Part shown: one piece after another, positions 1 to 7,980 of the stretch
Layout of the letters: every line of letters begins with the position of its first letter
How positions within the stretch are numbered: position 1 is the stretch's first letter
Assembly (NCBI GenBank): GCA_002479255.1
Contig: DLMJ01000036.1
Coordinates: forward strand, 74,126-112,276
Reading direction: 5' to 3'
Source: Candidatus Binatus soli
GTDB lineage: Bacteria; Desulfobacterota; Binatia; Binatales; Binataceae
Length of the DNA stretch: 38,151 nucleotides
Position numbers and translations under genes: made by a program
The notes under the pieces: generated by a model
What the model saw: the letters and a program-made list of their open reading frames with translations, nothing else
Database searches by the model: none
Told to the model about the DNA's origin: nothing

Positions 1-284
1 CCAACGCGGTCGGCGTGGGCGCGGTTTTGAGTGATCGAAAAGGGCGGAAAAGAGCAATTTCTACCATTACTTGTGGTTTTGGGACGGGTCGGCTCTATGG
101 GTAGTTTCGTTCCGTCAAAAATTGTTTTTGCAAGAAGCGGGCGGCGGCCGATTTCGGGCGAGTGCGGCCAGTCAGGGGCATCGTGACGGTTGTCCATGCC
201 GTACGCGTAGCACGGCAAATCCGGCGGGGTCAGGCTGAACAGTTCATCCCCAAGCGCGAGCGCGGCTGCGTGGCGGGGGTTCAT
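1..284 (-). CDS. Partial unknown protein running off the left edge
   Basis: A frame opens at an ATG (284-282) that overlaps the TGA stop of the nuclease gene (283-281) as ATGA. It stays open for about 94 codons to the window edge, so the 3' end is missing. It begins MNPRHAAALALGDELFSL and continues TPPDLPCYAYGMDN. I recognise no family, signal peptide or membrane segment. The 4-base overlap is the usual sign of translational coupling, which would make this the second gene of a nuclease operon. Against this, the frame is short and its distal part has lower GC and no known motif, so a chance open frame cannot be excluded. Confidence 0.4.
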   Translation of the reverse strand, partial: MNPRHAAALALGDELFSLTPPDLPCYAYGMDNRHDAPDWPHSPEIGRRPLLAKTIFDGTKLPIEPTRPKTTSNGRNCSFPPFSITQNRAHADRV

Positions 285-1063
285 GCTTTGCGCTTTAGCA
301 GCTCTTGGAGCAGCTCTTGGAGGAGTCTTCGGTTTCTGTCGCTCTCGATTTCCGGGTCTTCGAGCTGGATAAACTCTATCGCCTGGAAGTCGTCTCCGCG
401 CTTCCGGTTCTGGCGGGGTTCTAATCCCTCGATCAGGACCGCCTCCATGGTCGCGATCACCACATCTGTGCCAATCGCTTCTAGAGCAGCGGCAGTTCTT
501 AGAGTACCGTTCGGCTCGACGGGATACACACCGAACCAAGAGAATCTAGTCCAACGGCCCGCGAGTCTGTCGATAGTGTGCTGGTAGAGTCTACGTCCGA
601 GACTCTGATCGGTGGTACGCCCGACGTAAACGACTCCCTGTGAATCGTGCAGGAGATAAACACCCCTTTGATCACAGAAATCGACGCTGCCAGAGGCAGT
701 CTGTTGTTGCCCTAGGATCTTGGGTTGTGATGCCCAGAGGATCTTGGACCTTTCCCAAAACATTCCAAACGCATTGACTAGCCCGGTCACCTCCGAGGTT
801 TCGGTCTCTGACCCTTCCTCCAAGGCGGGCGCCTGCTGCTCGGCATCGCGAAGGGAATAATATCCTCGGGAAGTGCGAGAAAAAGGCGACTCAGCGCCGT
901 CGTTTTTCAGAGACGTGGTTATTATGGCGACGACGGTGTTGGCGGGAGTCGCGGTAAGTTCTTGCCGTAATGAGCCCTCGGCGATCTTCTCAGCGATCTC
1001 CGTATAGTGCATAGGCGCTTTGGCGTCTTGAAGCACCTTAACGATTGCGTCTTTCCACTCCAT
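281..1063 (-). CDS. HARE-HTH domain / GIY-YIG nuclease fusion protein
   Basis: Residues 2-70 look like a HARE-HTH (HB1/ASXL) winged helix: MEWKDAIVKVLQDAKAPMHY, then TEIAEKI, and a TSRGYYSL strand near the end. Residues about 128-225 form a GIY-YIG nuclease domain, with GVYLL for GIY, VVYVG for YIG, an Arg in GRRLYQH, and the metal-ligand Glu and later Asn in IEGLEPRQNRKRGD. HARE-HTH modules are known fused to restriction-type nucleases and are thought to sense DNA or chromatin state. A DNA-targeting or defence role is inference. The gene appears less GC-rich than its neighbours, which hints at transfer. Its stop overlaps the start of a following open frame. The ATG at 1063 is preceded by a weak CCAGGTC ribosome-binding site. 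Confidence 0.8.
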   Translation of the reverse strand: MEWKDAIVKVLQDAKAPMHYTEIAEKIAEGSLRQELTATPANTVVAIITTSLKNDGAESPFSRTSRGYYSLRDAEQQAPALEEGSETETSEVTGLVNAFGMFWERSKILWASQPKILGQQQTASGSVDFCDQRGVYLLHDSQGVVYVGRTTDQSLGRRLYQHTIDRLAGRWTRFSWFGVYPVEPNGTLRTAAALEAIGTDVVIATMEAVLIEGLEPRQNRKRGDDFQAIEFIQLEDPEIESDRNRRLLQELLQELLKRKA

Positions 1064-1114
1064 GACCTGGAACGAGCTAACACTTGGAGAGCCCTGCGAT
1101 CAAGGATTTCGCCT

Positions 1115-1163
1115 CATGTCAATGTCGACCGAAGAAGGGCAGGACGATTACTGCTTCATCACG
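1115..1163 (-). repeat. Stub A: degenerate copy of the FAD monooxygenase 3' end
   Basis: Read on the minus strand this contains CGTGATGAAGCAGTAA, which would encode VMKQ-stop, followed by about 35 bp matching the 3' flank of the gene that ends at 3924 (window 3893-3943). It differs by transitions and a small indel. It lies 12 bp beyond the stop codon of the hydrolase gene, after a run of nine G (1163-1171). It is one of three such stubs (see 2021-2071 and 3893-3965). Confidence 0.75.
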
Positions 1164-1174
1164 GGGGGGGGAAT

Positions 1175-1996
1175 TCACGGGAGCGAGCGGGCGAGTTCGC
1201 GGTAGACCGCCGGATTGTAAACCAGGCCCGAGTGCGTGCCCGTCACCTCGACGTTGCGCGCGCCGGTCACGATTGAAGACTCGGGCGGGACGATCGGATC
1301 CTCGCGGCTGTAGATCGAAAGCACAATCGTCTGGGGAGCGAGCGAAGCGCGCATGTTAGCGACGAATTCGCATCCACAATCCGGGAAGCGGCATTGAGGA
1401 TCGAGAATCCGGCGCGCGGTGTTGCTCGCATTCCAGACCGTGCTCATCGTTGGATGCGCGATTGGCGGGACGTCTCCGCGCTGCGCGAACGACGATACGA
1501 GCCCCATCGGCGATCCGAGCGTGACGAGATGTGACACCCGGCGCCCAAGCCGTACGGCCAGCGCTCGCGCAAGCAGGCCTCCGCGGCTATGACCGATCAG
1601 CACGAGAGGTCGATCGTGCCGCGGCTCCTGGCGTTCGACCCATTTCTGGATGTCTGACGTGAGCCGGTCGGGACATCCCGCGTTGACCCACAGTCCCGAG
1701 GTGGCCGCGCGAAAGCCGATGCGAGAAATCCATCCCCGCAAGGGCCAGAGATAGAAGTCGCTGCCGAAAAGCCCGGGAATGATTACGACGAGGCGTCCGT
1801 CGCCGCGCGGCACGCCCTCGCCGCGATAGATTGGATCTCTGCGCAGCGAGGCGAACTCTCTGAATGCGAACGCCTCGCTCGCCATCACCTGCCATCGCGA
1901 TTGTTCGGCCGGCGGATGATTTTCCATACTGGCTATTTCATCCGCCCGATGGTTGTGTGGCGTTTTACGGGACTTGGCCGCCTTCCCGCGTTCCAT
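1175..1996 (-). CDS. Alpha/beta hydrolase, lipase-like
   Basis: The 273-residue protein has an alpha/beta hydrolase fold. A strand and oxyanion loop are at residues 69-79 (LVVIIPGLFGSDF), and the nucleophile elbow is GHSRGG with Ser137. An acid residue lies in YSREDPIVPPE and a C-terminal His in GTHSGLVYN. The triad therefore appears complete, and the pattern resembles triacylglycerol lipase or PGAP1-like esterases. There is no signal peptide, so it is probably cytoplasmic. The substrate is unknown. The first 35 residues are polar and basic, and translation could begin at a later Met such as residue 24 or 38. The gene is bounded by FAD-gene 3'-end stubs on both sides, which suggests separate acquisition from the FAD/F420 genes. 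Confidence 0.75.
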   Translation of the reverse strand: MERGKAAKSRKTPHNHRADEIASMENHPPAEQSRWQVMASEAFAFREFASLRRDPIYRGEGVPRGDGRLVVIIPGLFGSDFYLWPLRGWISRIGFRAATSGLWVNAGCPDRLTSDIQKWVERQEPRHDRPLVLIGHSRGGLLARALAVRLGRRVSHLVTLGSPMGLVSSFAQRGDVPPIAHPTMSTVWNASNTARRILDPQCRFPDCGCEFVANMRASLAPQTIVLSIYSREDPIVPPESSIVTGARNVEVTGTHSGLVYNPAVYRELARSLP

Positions 1997-2020
1997 TTCA
2001 TCGAAACTGAACCATTGCCG

Positions 2021-2071
2021 GCAAGGCGATTACTGTTTCATCACGACGCGGGTGACGCCGTTGAGGAATGG
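2021..2071 (-). repeat. Stub B: copy of the FAD monooxygenase 3' end
   Basis: This 51-bp segment aligns without gaps to 3915-3965. The only six differences are all transitions, and the 28 bp from 2041 to 2068 are identical to 3935-3962. In the FAD frame the minus strand reads FLNGVTRVVMKQ-stop, as in the true gene end. The preceding membrane protein gene enters the segment in another frame and takes its last residues (HSSTASPAS) and its stop codon from it. Confidence 0.85.
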
Positions 2072-3867
2072 GCCCGCCAACGTTCGTAACCCCAAAGCAG
2101 CAGCATCGCCATGAAAGTTACCAGCGTGATCGATAGGCCGATCAGGAAATGCTGGCTTCGATAAACCAGTTCGAGGCGCTGTTTGCCGGCGGGTAATTGT
2201 ACTGCGATCAGGCCGTTATTTGCGGCGAGTGTGCCCGCTCCTTGCGCCACGCGCCAGCCCGGTTCGTAATTCTGATTGACCACCATCATCGTTGGCGCCG
2301 GCGCGTCAATGTCGAAGCTCAGGGCGTTGGGGGTCCATCGCTCAAGCGTCACCGTGCCGGCGCCGAGCAGGTACTGCTCTCCCTGATAATCCGGCTGATC
2401 GAAGCCGAGAGGGTAGCGGGGCGGCCGAACCGGTTCATAGCACGAAAGCACCCCTATATTCGCTTTCGCAGCCATGAACATGTGGTGATGAAGGTACTGA
2501 TTGCGCCACTGGTGGAAAACGGGCGATGGCGACAGCGCAGCATCGTGGCCCTTGACTACATAATGGAGGTAGCGCGTGCTGACGGACCAGCAGTCTATCA
2601 GCGCCAGTCCGATCAGCAACACGGCAATTCTTGCTCCCCACGGTTTTGCCATCGCGCGGATCGCATCGGTCCCGAAGCCGGCCAGCACTCCGACTACCAG
2701 CGTGAATGGCAGGAGCAAGCGCACCGGCACGCGCGTGGAGGCGAAGAAAGGCAGTTTGTGTATCAGGACCCACGGGGAGTACGGCCCAAAGCCCCCTGCC
2801 ACCAGGAGCAGCAGCGCGAAAGCCAAAATTGCCCAGATTAAAGCGCGGCGAAACTGCAGGACGATCCCCAGCAGTGCTAAACCCGCGAACAACACTCCAA
2901 TGTAGGCGTCATATATATGATTGCCGAATCTCGTGGGGCTCTGAACGCGCGAGAAAAGCTCGAACCAAAGTAACGGCAGATGATTGACCTGGTTCGGAGG
3001 CCACAGCCGCGCGTAAACCCCGGTGAACGCGAGCCCGGGGAGGAGCTTGATCGCCCCAAAACCAACCGTGAATGCACCCATGACGGCCAGCACCATCAAG
3101 GGGAAGAAGCTCCGCCGCTGCAGCGCGATCATTGGCGCAAGCAACGCGAGGAGCAACGCCGTATGCAAGAGTGCGTATACGCCACCCTCCGTTAACATCA
3201 AGGCCATCACCAGACCGCCGAGCGCGGCAGGCGTCAGCCGACGGCGCTCCAGGCCAAGGCACAGCAACGCAGCCGCCCATGGAAGGTAAGCGTATGGCAT
3301 GAAGACGTAGTGTCCTATTTCGGTGTGGAGGTAGTACCACGAGCTGCCGGCAAAGAGACCCGCACAAGCGACCGCCCCGAGCCTGGAGATCCCCAGCACG
3401 CGAGCGAGAAAATAGGCGCCGCCGAACGCTATCGCAATATGGCTGACGAACTCGAGACGCAGTCCGATCACCGGTCCAAACAGCAGATGAAGGAGCAGGA
3501 ATGGCGTGAGCACGGATGATTGAGGGTTACCGAATAGCGGCATCCCGCCGCACCTGTACGGATCCCAAAACGGAAATTGATGAAAATGGGTTATGGTGTG
3601 GAAAGAGATCCAATGAAGTGACAGACCGTAATCCCAATCGCTATAGCTGAATTTGGGAACATCTCCCCGGGTGAGATGACGCAGGATTGGATAGCCAAAG
3701 CAGAGCGCGAACGCGATCGAGCCAAGCGCCACCCATACGGCTTCGGTTTTGATCGGAGAGGCGTTTTTCATGCGGCGGCGCCAGAACCCAGGCGGCGTTT
3801 GTACAAACCAAAGCGCGAGCATCGCGCGGACGCGGCCCGTGCAAAGGGTTATCGGGCTAATTTTCAT
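2041..3867 (-). CDS. YfhO-like multi-pass membrane protein
   Basis: The 608-residue protein has about 12 predicted transmembrane helices from residue 45 to 440, a soluble C-terminal part, and a last helix near residue 580 (LIGLSITLVTFMAMLLLWGY). The early loop FPFWDPYRCGGMPLFGNPQS and the C-terminal NQNYEPGWRV...LPAGKQRLELVY beta-sandwich segment match the YfhO/GT-C-like membrane family. These proteins are linked to surface glycan or lipid glycosylation, but the donor and acceptor here are unknown. The upstream ATG is at 3867. Met33 (3771, MKNASPIKTE) just before the first helix is an equally good start. The final residues come from stub B read out of frame, so the native C-terminus may have been replaced. 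Confidence 0.75.
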   Translation of the reverse strand: MKISPITLCTGRVRAMLALWFVQTPPGFWRRRMKNASPIKTEAVWVALGSIAFALCFGYPILRHLTRGDVPKFSYSDWDYGLSLHWISFHTITHFHQFPFWDPYRCGGMPLFGNPQSSVLTPFLLLHLLFGPVIGLRLEFVSHIAIAFGGAYFLARVLGISRLGAVACAGLFAGSSWYYLHTEIGHYVFMPYAYLPWAAALLCLGLERRRLTPAALGGLVMALMLTEGGVYALLHTALLLALLAPMIALQRRSFFPLMVLAVMGAFTVGFGAIKLLPGLAFTGVYARLWPPNQVNHLPLLWFELFSRVQSPTRFGNHIYDAYIGVLFAGLALLGIVLQFRRALIWAILAFALLLLVAGGFGPYSPWVLIHKLPFFASTRVPVRLLLPFTLVVGVLAGFGTDAIRAMAKPWGARIAVLLIGLALIDCWSVSTRYLHYVVKGHDAALSPSPVFHQWRNQYLHHHMFMAAKANIGVLSCYEPVRPPRYPLGFDQPDYQGEQYLLGAGTVTLERWTPNALSFDIDAPAPTMMVVNQNYEPGWRVAQGAGTLAANNGLIAVQLPAGKQRLELVYRSQHFLIGLSITLVTFMAMLLLWGYERWRAHSSTASPAS

Positions 3868-3892
3868 CGTGTTTCAGCATCCGGATGGTCAC

Positions 3893-3965
3893 CATGTCAA
3901 TCAATCGAAGAAGGGTAAGACGACTACTGCTCCATCACGACGCGGGTGACGCCGTTGAGGAACGG
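3893..3965 (-). repeat. Copy C: parent of the 3'-end stubs, within and after the FAD gene
   Basis: This is the last 42 bp of the FAD oxidoreductase coding sequence (encoding FLNGVTRVVMEQ and the stop at 3924-3926) plus about 31 bp of 3' flank. The coding part matches stub B, and the stop plus flank match stub A. As the only copy attached to a full gene, it is taken as the source or target sequence. Confidence 0.8.
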
Positions 3966-5132
3966 ATCGAATCGCCGGGCGAGGAAGCCGGCGAGGAAAA
4001 GTTTCGCAAATGCGATCATCGGCGCGCTAACGACGATACGGCCAAGCAGCGAATTCGACATCACGAAGCGCGGTCCGAGCTGCTGCATGTCCTGTATCGT
4101 CACGACCTCGGGCCATCGCTCGGCCTGAATATTGCGCGCCGCAAAATCGAGCATGGCCTCGTCGGCATGCATCACGAGCGCGCGACCTAGATGGTTGGCC
4201 GCGACGACCGCATCGCGCAGCGCGACGTTGATTCCTTGCGCTGCGACCGGCGACATCGGATGCGCAGCGTCGCCTATCAGGAGCAACCCGGGGACGGTCC
4301 ACTCGCGCAGCCGGTCGCAGATGACGTCGAGCAAGAACGGATGCGCCGGGCCGGTCTTATTCGCGGCGAGAAAATTCCTCAGATCGGATGACACGTGCGG
4401 CGCGAGCGCGCCGATCCATCCTTCGGCGCCAAGCTTTTTGATGTCGCCGAAGGCCCCTTTGTCGATGACCCATCCGATCTGCATGTGCCCTTCGGGAGAA
4501 GGATAGATGATGAGCAGGCGCCCGTTTCCGATGTAGCCGCGCGCGGTGCGGCCGTCGAGAAAATGGCCGGGGACGCGGCCCCATACGACATCGAAGGCCT
4601 GCATGATGCGGTCCTGGGGGAGGGCGGCGCGTTTTCGAATCGCAGATGCGCGCCCGTCGCATGCGATCACGAAGTCGGCGCGATAATCGCGCGGACCCTC
4701 GAGGGTGTCGGCATGAACGCCGGCCACGCGGTCTTTTTCATAGATCAGATCGCGCACGGTTACGCCGCGTTCGAGCTTGAAGCCGGGGAATTTCGCTTTC
4801 GTTGCCTCGGCAACAATCATCTCAAGCATCGCAGGCTGCGGCACAATCCGCGGCGGCGTCTCGAAGCCGTCAACCGGAATGGCAACTATTCGCCGTTCGC
4901 CGCGAAAGATCTCGACGGTTCGAATCGATAGATTCGGCAAAGCGCCGAGCGGTTGACGAAGTCCGGCTTCGTGGAGCGCCGCGATTCCCGACGGCATCAG
5001 GACCTCACCGCGAAACTCGCGCGAAAAATCAGTCTGTCGTTCGAGCAGCGTCACCGGGACGCCGCGGCGCGCGAGCAGGTAGGCGAGCAGGGCGCCCGCC
5101 GGTCCGGCACCAACGACGATTGCATTGAGCAT
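3924..5132 (-). CDS. FAD-dependent monooxygenase (PHBH/UbiH-like)
   Basis: The 402-residue flavoprotein starts with the dinucleotide-binding motif VVGAGPAGALLAYLLARRG (residues 5-23) ending in Glu-Arg (LLER). A central DFVIACDGRASAIRK carries the DG motif, and GLLLIGDAAHPMSPVAAQG is the GD motif that binds the FAD ribityl. This order defines class A flavin monooxygenases (FAD_binding_3 family). It lies 65 bp downstream of a long-chain polyprenyl diphosphate synthase on the same strand, so a role in hydroxylating or reducing an isoprenoid quinone or related lipid is possible. That link is contextual only; geranylgeranyl-reductase-like activity is an alternative. The C-terminal end is duplicated in the two stubs to the left. 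Confidence 0.8.
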   Translation of the reverse strand: MLNAIVVGAGPAGALLAYLLARRGVPVTLLERQTDFSREFRGEVLMPSGIAALHEAGLRQPLGALPNLSIRTVEIFRGERRIVAIPVDGFETPPRIVPQPAMLEMIVAEATKAKFPGFKLERGVTVRDLIYEKDRVAGVHADTLEGPRDYRADFVIACDGRASAIRKRAALPQDRIMQAFDVVWGRVPGHFLDGRTARGYIGNGRLLIIYPSPEGHMQIGWVIDKGAFGDIKKLGAEGWIGALAPHVSSDLRNFLAANKTGPAHPFLLDVICDRLREWTVPGLLLIGDAAHPMSPVAAQGINVALRDAVVAANHLGRALVMHADEAMLDFAARNIQAERWPEVVTIQDMQQLGPRFVMSNSLLGRIVVSAPMIAFAKLFLAGFLARRFDPFLNGVTRVVMEQ

Positions 5133-5197
5133 CTGGAGTTCCCCGTTGCTTCGGTTTCAGCCTGTGGAGAAGTGCCGCGGCAGCGCGCGCGAGTGTC

Positions 5198-6208
5198 TCA
5201 GACTTCGCGGGAGATTTGGTCGTCGATCAACGTTGCCAAGCCGTCGCGGTAGGGCGACGGTTCGAGCAGGCCTACGATCGACCGCGCGATTGCGACTTGC
5301 TGTGCGGCAAGACGGCGTGCGGTGGTGATGATTTCAGGATCTCGCAGCAGGTCGAGCGCGCGCTCGAGCACCGCGCCCTTCATCCTGGTTCCGTTCTGGA
5401 ACAACGCGCGCAGCTCGGCGCTGCGCTCGACACCGAGCACGACCGGCAGCGACAGAATGCCGGCGCGCAAATCGGAGCCGACAGGTTTGCCGATTTTTTC
5501 TTCCGGCCCCAGGATATCGAGCAGATCATCGACCATCTGGAATGCCAGGCCCATCGCGGTTCCGAGCTTCGCCATCGCATCGATCGTCCGCGACGACACG
5601 CCTGCGAGGTCCGCCGCAACCTTGCCGCCGGCGTGGAACAGTGACGCGGTCTTGCGATCGATGACCGCGATATAGTCGGCCAGAGTCGCGGCCGTATTGT
5701 GACGGAATCTGCCCTCCATCACTTCGCCTTCGGTCAGATGGATGCACGCCTGCGCCGCGGTGTGTACGAGATGTTCTTCGAAGCGGCCGCATACTTCGAA
5801 CGCGCGGCAGAACAGATAGTCGCCCGCGATCAACGACGGGCCAAAGCCGTAGCGTGCGAACGCCGACGGCTTGCCGCGACGCAGCAGGCCGCGATCGATG
5901 ATGTCGTCGTGGAGCAGTGTCGCGGAATGGATCAGTTCGAGCGCGATTGCAGCGTCGATCGCGTCCGCCACTTTCGCCTCAGTTCCGCCGCATGCGCGGT
6001 ACACCAGCAGGATGAACGTCGGTCGCAGCCGCTTGCCGCCCGCGTCGACGAGGTAGTGGCAAACTTCCGCGATTGTCGATTCGTTGGAGTCGAGCAGGCG
6101 GGAGAGTTTCGCTTCGGCCGCTGTCAGGTCGGCTTCGACCAGGCGCGCGGGGCTCAAAGCCTCAGGCGTCGATGCGGCAGCGAGTTGAGTTGCCTTGGCT
6201 CTTTTCAC
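5198..6208 (-). CDS. Polyprenyl diphosphate synthase
   Basis: The 336-residue protein is a trans-isoprenyl diphosphate synthase that condenses isopentenyl diphosphate onto an allylic primer. It shows GGKRLRP (57-63), the first aspartate-rich motif DDIID (101-105) and the second DDLLD (227-231), plus the GDYLF motif after residue 129. The length and motif layout resemble the IspB/octaprenyl or heptaprenyl group that makes quinone side chains. The start is a GTG at 6208 inside a tandem GTGAAAA repeat, and several in-repeat GTGs are possible starts. It lies 37 bp after the cofE stop and is probably in the same transcript. Confidence 0.88.
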   Translation of the reverse strand: MKRAKATQLAAASTPEALSPARLVEADLTAAEAKLSRLLDSNESTIAEVCHYLVDAGGKRLRPTFILLVYRACGGTEAKVADAIDAAIALELIHSATLLHDDIIDRGLLRRGKPSAFARYGFGPSLIAGDYLFCRAFEVCGRFEEHLVHTAAQACIHLTEGEVMEGRFRHNTAATLADYIAVIDRKTASLFHAGGKVAADLAGVSSRTIDAMAKLGTAMGLAFQMVDDLLDILGPEEKIGKPVGSDLRAGILSLPVVLGVERSAELRALFQNGTRMKGAVLERALDLLRDPEIITTARRLAAQQVAIARSIVGLLEPSPYRDGLATLIDDQISREV

Positions 6209-6238
6209 TTTTCACTTTTCACTTTTCACTGTTCACTG
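6202..6238 (-). repeat. Tandem heptamer GTGAAAA repeat at a start codon
   Basis: On the minus strand GTG triplets occur at 6236, 6229, 6222, 6215 and 6208, exactly 7 bp apart. The units are GTGAAAA, with GTGAACA as the first. The last GTG is the start of the polyprenyl synthase. Because 7 is not a multiple of 3, successive GTGs lie in different frames. A closely related 8-bp version precedes thiO at 25832-25858. Confidence 0.9.
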
Positions 6239-6245
6239 GATGCAG

Positions 6246-6998
6246 TTAGCGGAATAAATCGGCTTCGGCGGGACGAATCAATACCTTCGCGCTGCCCTCG
6301 AACGGTTCATATTTGTACCCGCGCACGACGACCGCCGGAGTGGCGCCCGCTTTTTCCATCAGGAGGCCTGCGGCGGACGCGATCTCGTCGGCGATTGCGA
6401 CCACGGTATGATGCAATTCGCGGCCGCCCAGGTCGGTGGTGCCGCGCAAGTCGAGGATTGGATTCATGCCGGCTATTCCGAGGCATACTTCGGTAAGGCC
6501 GTCGCGCCACGGACGGCCGAAGGTGTCGGTAACCAGCACCGCGACGGTAACGCCGGAGCGCCGGCGAATCTGGTCGCGAAGACGGCGCGCCGACGCGTCG
6601 GGATCGTCGGGCAACAGGATGGCGCGGCCGTCTTCAAGGCTGTTGGATTCATCGACGCCGGCATTGGCGCAGACCCATCCGGGTCCGGTCTCGACAATTA
6701 GTACACCGCGGTCGTTGCGGACGATTCTGCTGGTTTGGCGCAGCACGATTTCGACCGCGCGCGGATCTTTTTCCCACCGCTTCGCATAGCTTCGGGCGAA
6801 TTCGGAGGGCTCGAAATCCTTCAAATCCACGACGCGACCCTCGGCTTTCGAGACTACCTTCTGGCATACGACGAGAATATCGCCGGGTTCGAGTCTGAAG
6901 CCGGTGTCGTCGAGTCCCCGGGCAATCAGCGCGGCAAGATCGTCGCCCGCCTTCACCATCGGGATTCCCTCGATCGCAGTGAGACTTATCGTGCGCAT
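6246..6998 (-). CDS. cofE: Coenzyme F420-0:L-glutamate ligase
   Basis: CofE adds L-glutamate residues to F420-0 using GTP in the last step of F420 synthesis. The 250-residue product has the family N-terminus (MRTISLTAIEGIPMVKAGDD) and the conserved PGDILVVCQKVVSKAEGR block (38-55). It also has GWVCANAGVDESN and TDTFGRPWRDG further on. The length is typical of the stand-alone bacterial and archaeal enzyme; it lacks the C-terminal nitroreductase domain of FbiB. The ATG at 6998 is chosen because homology begins there. It starts 17 bp after the cofD stop. Confidence 0.93.
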   Translation of the reverse strand: MRTISLTAIEGIPMVKAGDDLAALIARGLDDTGFRLEPGDILVVCQKVVSKAEGRVVDLKDFEPSEFARSYAKRWEKDPRAVEIVLRQTSRIVRNDRGVLIVETGPGWVCANAGVDESNSLEDGRAILLPDDPDASARRLRDQIRRRSGVTVAVLVTDTFGRPWRDGLTEVCLGIAGMNPILDLRGTTDLGGRELHHTVVAIADEIASAAGLLMEKAGATPAVVVRGYKYEPFEGSAKVLIRPAEADLFR

Positions 6999-7014
6999 CG
7001 GCGGGACCAGCCTA

Positions 7015-7980
7015 CTACACCTCAAGCGCTTGCAGAACCACTTCGGCCAAAGCGGCGGCGCGCTCGGGAGTGGCCATGATCGTGTCGGTTGCGAGCGCGC
7101 GCATCCCAAGCCGTTCGATCGACTCGAGGTAACGCCGATCGGCGTTGTCCAGCACGAACAGTCCGGCTATATCGCGATAGAGCCGCGCAACTCCAAGCGG
7201 CGAGGCTTCCATCCCAAGGCCGCGGAGCATTTTGTCAGCGGGACCTTTGATCGTTTTGCCGGCCACGATCGGACTTATGGCCGCGACGCGCGGTTTCACG
7301 CGGCGCAGCGCCGCGCGCACGCCCGTCAATTTCAGAATCGGGCCAAGCGAGACGAACGGATTCGACGGCGCCAGGATGACCGCGCCGGATTTGCCAATCG
7401 CCCGCAGGACCGCGGGATTGACGCGCGCGCGGCTGATTCCACGCAGCTCGATCTTTTCGACGGCGCCGCGTGCGCGCCCGCGCACGAAGTACTCCTGGAA
7501 TGGGATGGCGCGGCGTCCGCGCAATTTCACGAAGGTCCGCACCCGGTCGTCGCTCATGGGCAAGATTCGCGACTTGACTCCGAATGCGTCGGCGATTTCC
7601 GCGGTGATTCGGCTGAGCGATATGCCCTGATGCATCCGCTCGGTGCGGTACAGATGCGTGGCGAGGTCGCGATCGCCCAGGCCGAACCACGGCTTGCCAT
7701 AGAAACGCGCGAGCGCGCGGAGCACGTTGAACGATTCTCCGTCCAATCCCCAGCCTTGCGCACGACTGACGACGCCCGCGAGCGTGTAGGTGACGGTGTC
7801 GATATCAGGGGAGACGTGAAGCCCGTAAAAGGTTTCGTCGTCGCCGGTGTTAACGACGACGGTCAGCCTTTCGGGATCGATACGCCGAACCAGTCCCCGG
7901 ATGAACTTAGCTGCACCCACTCCCCCCGCAAGCGTGGTGATCTGCCGGGACGGGAGAGGACGCGATTGGCCGCGCTCCAT
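7015..7980 (-). CDS. cofD: 2-phospho-L-lactate transferase (F420 synthesis)
   Basis: CofD joins the phospholactate- or phosphoenolpyruvate-derived moiety to the deazaflavin Fo, giving F420-0 or dehydro-F420-0. The ATG at 7980 gives 321 residues, with ITTLAGGVGAAKFIRG at 14-29 and VVNTGDDETFYGLHVSPD at 42-59. Further on is the SNPFVSLGPIL block. These are the CofD signature segments that bind the substrates. The 5' end overlaps the cofH 3' end by 74 bp, so translation is probably coupled. A start a few codons later is possible, since many family members begin just before ITTLAGG. No cofC/fbiD guanylyltransferase gene is in the window. Confidence 0.92.
   Translation of the reverse strand: MERGQSRPLPSRQITTLAGGVGAAKFIRGLVRRIDPERLTVVVNTGDDETFYGLHVSPDIDTVTYTLAGVVSRAQGWGLDGESFNVLRALARFYGKPWFGLGDRDLATHLYRTERMHQGISLSRITAEIADAFGVKSRILPMSDDRVRTFVKLRGRRAIPFQEYFVRGRARGAVEKIELRGISRARVNPAVLRAIGKSGAVILAPSNPFVSLGPILKLTGVRAALRRVKPRVAAISPIVAGKTIKGPADKMLRGLGMEASPLGVARLYRDIAGLFVLDNADRRYLESIERLGMRALATDTIMATPERAAALAEVVLQALEV

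Noticed and set aside
1163..1171. Run of nine G next to the hydrolase stop, possible phase-variable tract
   Set aside because: It lies after the stop codon and outside any promoter, so slippage would not obviously alter a product; it may also be a sequencing-sensitive site.
1115..3965. The three 3'-end stubs as integron attC sites
   Set aside because: They lack the paired GTTRRRY / RYYYAAC core sites and the stem structure of attC, and they encode the end of a protein.
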